Shown here: positions 29,417 to 34,853 of the stretch, one piece after another | Layout of the letters: each line of letters opens with the position of its first letter | How positions within the stretch are numbered: position 1 is the first letter of the stretch | Virus record (IMG/VR): IMGVR_UViG_3300021471_000005 | Span: 1-34,853 of that record | Source: a virus | Direction: 5' to 3' (one strand) | DNA length: 34,853 bases | The notes under the pieces: generated by a model | Seen by the model: only the letters and a program-made list of their open reading frames with translations | Told to the model about the DNA's origin: nothing | Databases searched by the model: none | Program-made: the position numbers and the translations under genes

Positions 29417-29570
29417 TTTTGTAATCACTCACTGCTTGTTTAATCTTATTAAGTAAAGCTTCTTCTTTACTACCAACAACGAACTTAGTTATTGTTTTAG
29501 AGTAATCTTCTTCTTTGATAATGATTGTTTTGTAATCATCGTTCTCGTTCATAATTAATTGTTCTTTCAT
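29406..29570 (-). CDS. 54-residue protein of unknown function
   Basis: A short ORF (starts MKEQLIMNENDDYKTIIIKE, ends AVSDYKNGL). The ATG overlaps the preceding stop (ATGA), and its end overlaps the fibre start by 11 bp and supplies that gene's ribosome site. Charged and helical; possibly a fibre chaperone, which is inference from position. Confidence 0.62.
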   Translation of the reverse strand: MKEQLIMNENDDYKTIIIKEEDYSKTITKFVVGSKEEALLNKIKQAVSDYKNGL

Positions 29571-29839
29571 AGTGAATACCTGTCAGTCCACGCCACGTTA
29601 TCGTGTTGTGTTGTTGAGTCTATATCTCCGTTAGCAAGAGTAACCAATACTGTGATGGTCCACACCGAGCTAGACTCGCTGCTACCCTCTAAAGCATAAC
29701 CAGTATAAGCAGTTAATGTGTCGTGCACGTAATCGCTACGTCTAATAAAAGTAGCTAGCTCGCTACCATTATCGATAACTTGACCCATATTTACTTTTAT
29801 GTTTGTAGATTCTGATAACTTAGCGATTATAGCTGTCAT
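29567..29839 (-). CDS. Short fibre-associated protein with KLSESTNI motif
   Basis: A 90-residue protein opening MTAIIAKLSESTNIKVNMGQ, the same strand found in the 86-residue protein at 27933-28193. The remainder (TAYTGYALEGSSESSSVWTI, then VTLANGDIDS) looks like a small beta domain. GAGGTTTAA precedes the ATG. A fibre adaptor is plausible. Confidence 0.6.
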   Translation of the reverse strand: MTAIIAKLSESTNIKVNMGQVIDNGSELATFIRRSDYVHDTLTAYTGYALEGSSESSSVWTITVLVTLANGDIDSTTQHDNVAWTDRYSL

Positions 29840-30217
29840 TTAAACCTCTTGTTTGCTCGTTTTTGTTATTGAAAATTTACCTTCGAAGTGTGTTTGAGGG
29901 TAATTATAAGATCCTGGATCATAGATAACTTTTATTTGGTGGAATAAATCTTCTACTGCTAAAGCATTATCAGAATCATCTCTTGCTAATATTTTAAAAG
30001 TAACTATTCCTGTAGCTCCTCCGTTAGTGAAAGCAGTATTGTCTAAACTAATAATAGCGTCTGCATCTAAATCTGCAACGTCTTTTTTAGCATATAAACT
30101 GAACTCCCAACCCGTTGTGTCTATTGCAACGTCCTCTTCGTCAGTGTATGTTAATATGTAACTTCCATAGCCTCCTGAGACTACTTCTAAATCCATTTTT
30201 ACTGGTAAATTACTCAT
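29840..30217 (-). CDS. BppU/Ig-like baseplate or fibre adaptor domain protein
   Basis: A 125-residue single beta-sandwich protein: GSYILTYTDEEDVAIDTTGW, FSLYAKKDVADLDA, GIVTFKILARDD, HQIKVIYDPG, and FEGKFSITKT. This order (polarised input, V/F strands, closing KFSIT strand) is common in small phage adaptors that connect fibres to baseplates. AGGAGGACTTTAAG is a strong ribosome site. Confidence 0.62.
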   Translation of the reverse strand: MSNLPVKMDLEVVSGGYGSYILTYTDEEDVAIDTTGWEFSLYAKKDVADLDADAIISLDNTAFTNGGATGIVTFKILARDDSDNALAVEDLFHQIKVIYDPGSYNYPQTHFEGKFSITKTSKQEV

Positions 30218-30218
30218 C

Positions 30219-30413
30219 TTAAAGTCCTCCTGTTGCTATAAGGATTATGAATCCTATAACTGTGGATGTTGTTAATGTTAGTGCTGTTGTGCTTATCCAA
30301 CGGTTAAGTCTTACTTTTCCGTTAGTTTTTTCTACATGGCTGCAAACTTCTTCTAGCTTGTCATAAATATGTTGGTTTGTAATACGTACAAATGTTTTTT
30401 CCCCTTCTGGCAT
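30219..30413 (-). CDS. XhlA-like small membrane protein
   Basis: A 64-residue protein: an N-terminal helical soluble part (NQHIYDKLEEVCSHVEKT) and one C-terminal hydrophobic helix (STVIGFIILIATGGL), as in XhlA-type phage membrane proteins. The ATG at 30413 follows GAGGATTGTTAAA; the longer frame starting TTG 30446 overlaps the previous gene and lacks an SD. It may take part in lysis or membrane anchoring; its position inside the fibre block is unusual. Confidence 0.62.
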   Translation of the reverse strand: MPEGEKTFVRITNQHIYDKLEEVCSHVEKTNGKVRLNRWISTTALTLTTSTVIGFIILIATGGL

Positions 30414-30414
30414 T

Positions 30415-30711
30415 TTAACAATCCTCAAAGTCTTTATACTCATCAAGAGTCTTTATGTGATTGTAAATAGCTACTTTAAAATTATTATCCTCAGATAACT
30501 CACTGTCATAACTATGGTTCATTAAAACGAAACTAAGGGATTCTTTTAAGTTAATACTTAACTCGTAGTGTTTAAGGAAGTTTGTGTCTCCTGACTGTCG
30601 GTGTTCTTCGCTTGAGTATACCTCTAACATAATGTGTGTTTCTGATAGTAAGGGAGAATACTCATAATCTGTAATTCGGAAATAGTTTCCTTCTTTGTTT
30701 TTTAGTGCCAT
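30415..30711 (-). CDS. 98-residue protein of unknown function in the fibre block
   Basis: Starts MALKNKEGNYFRITDYEYSP; contains strands (HYELSINLKESLSFVLM) and a helical end, with no recognised domain. GAGGTAAAA precedes the ATG. It probably contributes to fibre assembly or attachment given its neighbours. Confidence 0.65.
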   Translation of the reverse strand: MALKNKEGNYFRITDYEYSPLLSETHIMLEVYSSEEHRQSGDTNFLKHYELSINLKESLSFVLMNHSYDSELSEDNNFKVAIYNHIKTLDEYKDFEDC

Positions 30712-30720
30712 TTTTACCTC

Positions 30721-32370
30721 TTAATAAATTGTTGAATTGTAAATAGTACTGTTGTGTACTACTGTTGGTTGAGGATTATCCTCTTTTAATGTGATAGTCC
30801 AGTTTATTTCTTCCAATAATGAATGTTCTAAACTGTAAGTCCCGTAATCAGGATGAGTTACTTCTATAGTAACATTACTGTAATCATCTTCTTGTTTTAG
30901 GTTCTCAGGATCAGTGTAAAGATAAGGACCTGTTCCCCCGCTACCATTATTATAAGTGTCTAAACATAATACTTGTTGTTCTGGAATAACACCTTCTGAA
31001 TCAGTGGTGTCAGTGTAAACGTCAGAGTTACCGTTAGTAATAGTTACTGTAGCTCCTTCAATAGGAACTCCTTCTGGGTCTGCCACTCTTAAGTTAGCAG
31101 TGAAGTACTGATAAACATGACCGTCATCAGTTGTAGGTGTTGTAGTGTAATATTTAACAGCCAACATATCAGTGTCTAAACCTACAGTATTTATTAAGTG
31201 GAAAGCTGCTCTTGCTGTACCACCGTTAATAACATAGTCTGTTCTTGTATTACCTGTAAGGTTAAGACCTCTTAAAGTAGGTGTTCTGTTCCAACCACAA
31301 GTAATTATGGAAGTACCGTTTAAATATAGGCCGTTGAGAGTCAAACCAGTTGTATAACAATAAAATGTTTTGTTATTTATGACAACGTTAGTTAGTTCTC
31401 CAGAACCTCCTAATAAGTAGGTGGTGTTTGCTGTAAATATGGAGTTTGTTGCGTTGTATTCACCGTAAAAATAACAATATAACGAAGAGTACATTTCTAC
31501 TACGCTGGAGTTATAATGATTAACTATATGATATTGATACCTTCCTATATGTCCTAAGTTACTATAGTTCTTTACCGTAGCCCCTAATTTATTAGAAGGG
31601 TCTCCGATATTATACACTGAGTCAGTATTCAAATCCGCACCATCTCTAACAGACCATACGTTAGCCAAGTTACCATAACCTAAATTACCATGGTCAAGGT
31701 GTACGTAAGCTGGTACTGTGAATGTAGCGTGGTCTAAAAATATATTGTACTTAACATAGTAAGTACGGTCCGTAATCTTATCAATTATAGAATTATCTCC
31801 AATAGTAGTGTATAATGTTTCTAAGTCTATACTCTCGTTGCTAATCTCGATACTTCTAACTGAGACTCTCAAGTTATCAATAACTGGTTGAACTGTAACT
31901 CCAGAAGCACTAGTACATTGACACATTAAATAACAACCACCGTAGTTATCCCCTCTTGCTCCTTTAGTCCAAGTAGTGTGGTCGAAGTCGAACTTAATCT
32001 TCAGGTCTGTTCCTGTGGTTGTGAATCCGTTAGTCTCATCAAGACTAGGTGTTACTTCCAACCACTTAGTACCATTAGCCTGTGTAGTGCTTGTTGATAT
32101 ATACCATTGGAACGTAGCACTTGTAGCTACTAAACCGGTAGTGATGTTCATACGCACAGTACCGAAACGGTTAGGTTCTTCCAAACTGAAATAAGCATTA
32201 GTCTGAACACCATCATAAAAGGCAGTGTTGATATTAGTAGTACCATAAAACTGCCTGATAGTAGGACCATACATTAAAGTGGTAAGAGCCTGAGTACCAG
32301 AAGCATAATGATTAGGTACAATGTACTTAGTACCGTCTCCTGTTGTAATACTTGTTATATCTATCGTCAT
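30721..32370 (-). CDS. Beta-helix adhesin with C-terminal carboxypeptidase-regulatory-like domain
   Basis: A 549-residue protein. Residues about 1-170 are a beta-sandwich with PNRFGTVRMNITTGL, and about 190-430 a repetitive beta-helix (NSTIFTANTTYLL, NVVINNKTFYCY, TLNGLYLNGTSI). A CarboxypepD_reg/Ig-like domain follows (about 435-530; ADPEGVPIEGATVTITNG, TTDSEG, TIEVTHPDYGTYSL). The tail ends with the repeat HNSTIYNSTIY. It is a receptor-binding adhesin candidate. The ATG overlaps the previous stop (ATGA). Confidence 0.7.
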   Translation of the reverse strand: MTIDITSITTGDGTKYIVPNHYASGTQALTTLMYGPTIRQFYGTTNINTAFYDGVQTNAYFSLEEPNRFGTVRMNITTGLVATSATFQWYISTSTTQANGTKWLEVTPSLDETNGFTTTGTDLKIKFDFDHTTWTKGARGDNYGGCYLMCQCTSASGVTVQPVIDNLRVSVRSIEISNESIDLETLYTTIGDNSIIDKITDRTYYVKYNIFLDHATFTVPAYVHLDHGNLGYGNLANVWSVRDGADLNTDSVYNIGDPSNKLGATVKNYSNLGHIGRYQYHIVNHYNSSVVEMYSSLYCYFYGEYNATNSIFTANTTYLLGGSGELTNVVINNKTFYCYTTGLTLNGLYLNGTSIITCGWNRTPTLRGLNLTGNTRTDYVINGGTARAAFHLINTVGLDTDMLAVKYYTTTPTTDDGHVYQYFTANLRVADPEGVPIEGATVTITNGNSDVYTDTTDSEGVIPEQQVLCLDTYNNGSGGTGPYLYTDPENLKQEDDYSNVTIEVTHPDYGTYSLEHSLLEEINWTITLKEDNPQPTVVHNSTIYNSTIY

Positions 32371-34556
32371 TTTGCGTATAATTGTCTACTTCCTAAAGTG
32401 TCGCATTCAATGTGGACATCGAAGTGCATAGCATCAACGTCGCTATTCTCAGGGTCGTTACCGTCGAACTCCCCGCTATCATTATCAGTATCTCTATAAA
32501 TTCTGAACTGAACAATATCACTTACTTCTCCGTAACCTGTAGGAGGCGTTATAGTACCGAAGCTAGTAATCTGACATATTGTTCCTGAAGTATAAGTACA
32601 AGCGTTACTACTCCAAGGCATAGCAGTCCATGCAGTTGTTTTTGATTGACAACCTCTTTGCCATCTATATTCTATTAACCAGTTAGGCATATCACTACTT
32701 GTTTGCCACCAGTGAATGTGAGGTTCAATATCAGTCCCTAACTTCCAATCGTGGTTAAGCTGAACGTTCATAATAACATATTCTGTTAAGTCAGCATTGC
32801 TCCCATAAGTAACACTTCCTTCAGGGTAATTATCAACTACTTTAGCTGAAGGATTATTTTTTCCTGCAGTAATCATATCATGCAGTTCATCTCTAAATAC
32901 AGTAGCATCTCCTTTAGCAACGTAGGTACCGTCGCTTTCTATCTCTGAATAATTACCACCACTAACATCTCCTATTTTAGTTGGGATGTTTATTTCCATT
33001 TCGTCTTCTGAAGAGTCTACGAATACTGCGTCAGCCACGTTATCTGTTTTAACTGTAAAGTCACAATCAGTAGAACTTCCTGAACTATTGTTAATAACTA
33101 GACCTTGGTTAATAGTAGATAAACCATCAGCAGTACCACCAATAGTAGCCTCAGCAGTTACTTCCAAAGCTCTACCAACAGTAACGTTACCAGAAATATC
33201 CCACTCTAAAGCATCAACACCACCGTATAACCTAGCGAAACCAGTATCAGTACTTGCCCCTGAAGCAAACTTGTGTCCTAACTCCACAGAGTTAGCGTTA
33301 CTGTCAGGACTGTAACCAATCTGAATAGTATTCTCCTCAGTGTCATAAACAGAGTTACCAAAGAAAGCTCTAACTCCAGTTGTGTAATCATCATCAGCAA
33401 CATGTAATTTTTTTAAAGGAGTTTCTACACCAATGCCAAAATTATTATCACTATTAAAATAAGTATCAGATGCAGGGTTAGAGGTTATAAGAATCTTCGT
33501 ATCTCCATCCTCTCTAACAATAACATTACCATAACTATTACTAGCCTGTAATGTTACTGCTCTAAACTCAGCATCATCTTCCCATAAATTAATGTCTCCA
33601 CCAACAACTCTTAAGTTACCGCCTTGAACATGTAATTTGTCTAAAGGAGTATTAGTACCTAGCCCTAACCGAAGATTAGTATAATCATAATATAAATCTG
33701 TATTGTTCTCATCCAAAAAACCATTAGCATTAGCGTAAGGAATACTACCAGCAGTCAACCCTCGGATATTCTCATAATTATTAGTCCGTTGAGCAATCTT
33801 AACAAAAACCACTCCTTCAGTAGCGTGAGCTCTTAAACAATAACCAACCTTAATAACAAGCCCAGGTTGAGCAGGCTTAACATTAGTGAAAGCACCAGCA
33901 GTGCTAGCTGATAAATATAAAGTATCTCCTTCACTACAACCACTAGTATCAACATCTCTTACTAAACCAAAAGCGTTAAAATAACCTTTCTGATTATTAG
34001 AAACGTCTTCAGTAGCCATAGCAATAGTACCAGAACTAGTTCCAGGAACATCAGCCTTAGCCAACTTCATATGAGGGTTAGCACCAGAAGCACCAGAAAC
34101 ATAAACTAACTGACCATTAGAAATACCTGAACCTTCTTTGTTAGTAGCGCGGATTAAAGTCTCTTGCCCAATCTGTAAATTAACATTGCCGCCAGGCATA
34201 CCAATCTCTAAAGTACCATCATCACTATTCCAGTGAAGTCTACCTTCCTGGTGAGCAATATCTAAAGTAGTATCGAAATCAATATAATCAACATCACGCA
34301 AGTTACCCATAGTATCCCACGCTGAGCCATTCCAAACAATCTCGTCATAACTTTGAAAAGACTGACCCGTATTTGTTTTAGTAGGATCGTTATCAACAAC
34401 ATCAGAAGTTACTCTATAAAACCATCCTGCTTTAACTTCGGAAATAATTGGGAAGTCTGCAGAAACATCAATAGTTCCTTTAAACTGTAAAGGGTTTTCT
34501 AAAGCAGCCCCTACCCAGTCAGGCTTTTTAGTGAAAGGATTATATTTAAATCCCAT
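32367..34556 (-). CDS. Large tail/head fibre protein
   Basis: A 729-residue protein from ATG 34556 (overlapping the preceding TAA); GTG 34565 is a poorer alternative. Modules in order: an attachment start FKYNPFTKKPDWVG; a beta domain about 145-260 (VYVSGASGANPHMKLAKA, GDTLYLSASTAGAFT, VIKVGYCLR) paralogous to the 167-residue protein at 18511-19014; shaft repeats LGLGTNTPLDKLHV and FGIGVETPLKKLHV; and a C-terminal lectin-like domain (HIHWWQTSSDMPNWLIEYRW) ending DVHIECDTLGSRQLYAK. Likely the main host-recognition fibre. Confidence 0.75.
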   Translation of the reverse strand: MGFKYNPFTKKPDWVGAALENPLQFKGTIDVSADFPIISEVKAGWFYRVTSDVVDNDPTKTNTGQSFQSYDEIVWNGSAWDTMGNLRDVDYIDFDTTLDIAHQEGRLHWNSDDGTLEIGMPGGNVNLQIGQETLIRATNKEGSGISNGQLVYVSGASGANPHMKLAKADVPGTSSGTIAMATEDVSNNQKGYFNAFGLVRDVDTSGCSEGDTLYLSASTAGAFTNVKPAQPGLVIKVGYCLRAHATEGVVFVKIAQRTNNYENIRGLTAGSIPYANANGFLDENNTDLYYDYTNLRLGLGTNTPLDKLHVQGGNLRVVGGDINLWEDDAEFRAVTLQASNSYGNVIVREDGDTKILITSNPASDTYFNSDNNFGIGVETPLKKLHVADDDYTTGVRAFFGNSVYDTEENTIQIGYSPDSNANSVELGHKFASGASTDTGFARLYGGVDALEWDISGNVTVGRALEVTAEATIGGTADGLSTINQGLVINNSSGSSTDCDFTVKTDNVADAVFVDSSEDEMEINIPTKIGDVSGGNYSEIESDGTYVAKGDATVFRDELHDMITAGKNNPSAKVVDNYPEGSVTYGSNADLTEYVIMNVQLNHDWKLGTDIEPHIHWWQTSSDMPNWLIEYRWQRGCQSKTTAWTAMPWSSNACTYTSGTICQITSFGTITPPTGYGEVSDIVQFRIYRDTDNDSGEFDGNDPENSDVDAMHFDVHIECDTLGSRQLYAK

Positions 34557-34807
34557 TACGTCCACTCCACGCTGCTTAAATCGTTCTTTGAAGAATCTGT
34601 GTATGTCATTGTAACTGTGGAAACTGTAGTTCCTCCGCTACCACCATCTTTAAAAACCCATACTTCAGAAGAAGTCGTAGGGTAAGTAACTCCTACGTAA
34701 TCATAACTGTCAGGGTTAGGAAGGCCTACGTCTACAACCCTTTTAGCATTAAGAGACTCATCATGTTCGTGCTTGGCTATTTCCTGCTGATTTCTAAGAG
34801 TCGTCAT
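34556..34807 (-). CDS. Small fibre-associated protein
   Basis: An 83-residue protein between portal and the large fibre. The N-terminus is charged and helical (IAKHEHDESLNAKRVVDV); the rest is a Ser/Thr-rich strand region (SGGTTVSTVTMTYTDSSKN). AGGAGGTCCTG is the ribosome site. The start overlaps the portal stop and the end overlaps the fibre start (TAATG), so it couples both. Possibly links fibres to the neck; inference. Confidence 0.68.
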   Translation of the reverse strand: MTTLRNQQEIAKHEHDESLNAKRVVDVGLPNPDSYDYVGVTYPTTSSEVWVFKDGGSGGTTVSTVTMTYTDSSKNDLSSVEWT

Positions 34808-34853
34808 CAGGACCTCCTAGCAATAAAAATGTGCCTCGTGTTAGGGTGACTTA
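34727..34853. repeat. Terminal direct repeat, right copy
   Basis: Identical to 1-127; see the left copy. The circular genome closes at this overlap. Confidence 0.95.
34807..34853 (-). CDS. 3' end of the portal-MuF gene (duplicate of 81-127)
   Basis: The last 47 bases repeat the C-terminal codons of the portal-MuF gene, whose complete copy is at 81-2267. Present only because of the circular overlap; not a separate gene. Confidence 0.9.
   Translation of the reverse strand, partial: SHPNTRHIFIARRS

Noticed and set aside
15420-34556. Repeated Thr/Ser/Gly motifs in fibre genes as CRISPR or mobile-element repeats
   Set aside because: The repeats are protein-level shaft and beta-helix repeats without direct spacer-repeat structure; no transposase or inverted terminal repeats found.
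1-34853. Integrase, DNA polymerase, helicase or primase
   Set aside because: No protein shows tyrosine/serine recombinase, polymerase or helicase motifs; the only Walker A seen with confidence belongs to TerL.

Overview
This window looks like one complete tailed-virus genome (Caudoviricetes, siphovirus-like) whose host is probably an archaeon. The first 127 bases (1-127) recur exactly as the last 127 (34727-34853). The contig therefore closes into a circle of 34,726 bp, as expected for a circularly permuted, headful-packaged genome. It is AT-rich. Every convincing gene lies on the minus strand, so transcription runs from high to low coordinates and continues through the junction. The archaeal assignment is inferred from TATA boxes about 26 nt before starts that lack a Shine-Dalgarno (SD) sequence, GGTGA/GAGG-type ribosome sites elsewhere, T-tract terminators and many small zinc-ribbon proteins. 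I see no integrase, polymerase, helicase, primase or tRNA, so replication must rely heavily on the host.

Layout in transcription order. Early/regulatory region, 12925 to 5985: small zinc-finger proteins, a candidate recombination protein, a winged-helix protein, a repeat-rich 440-bp control region (9989-10430), a ribbon-helix-helix regulator overlapping a PAPS-reductase-like protein, a gene that seems to start at AUA, a PD-(D/E)xK-like nuclease, a two-TM protein and a ParB-methyltransferase fusion. A structured GC-rich non-coding segment (about 5787-5960) lies just upstream of the small terminase subunit. Packaging/head region, 5737 to 81: TerS, four small genes, TerL, two small genes and a portal-MuF fusion. 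Across the junction, 34807 to 27601 holds fibre and adhesin genes. Next come the HK97-gp10-like protein, protease-scaffold (with a nested scaffold start) and major capsid protein (27546 to 25026), then connector, tail terminator, tail tube, tail chaperones G/GT, tape measure and hub (24706 to 19033). A second fibre module with tandem LamG domains follows (19014 to 15420). Last come a papain-like peptidase with small membrane proteins (a candidate lysis cassette) and an HTH-metallophosphoesterase (15289 to 13108).

Late transcription seems to be driven by near-identical copies of one promoter (core GTTATATTTATAAA) at 2291, 24729 and 27584; the first two sit directly behind T-tract terminators. 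A different element, TATAAAGAGTGGA, precedes the early operon (12972) and terS (5742).

The most notable signals are: (1) a programmed -1 frameshift joining tail chaperones G and GT, with CCCAAAC, a 7-nt spacer and a hairpin; (2) the structured element upstream of terS, flanked by a perfect 12-bp inverted repeat; (3) the iteron and palindrome control region at 9989-10430; (4) a gene with an apparent AUA start; (5) the scaffold nested in the protease gene; (6) the fibre block placed between the portal and capsid genes.
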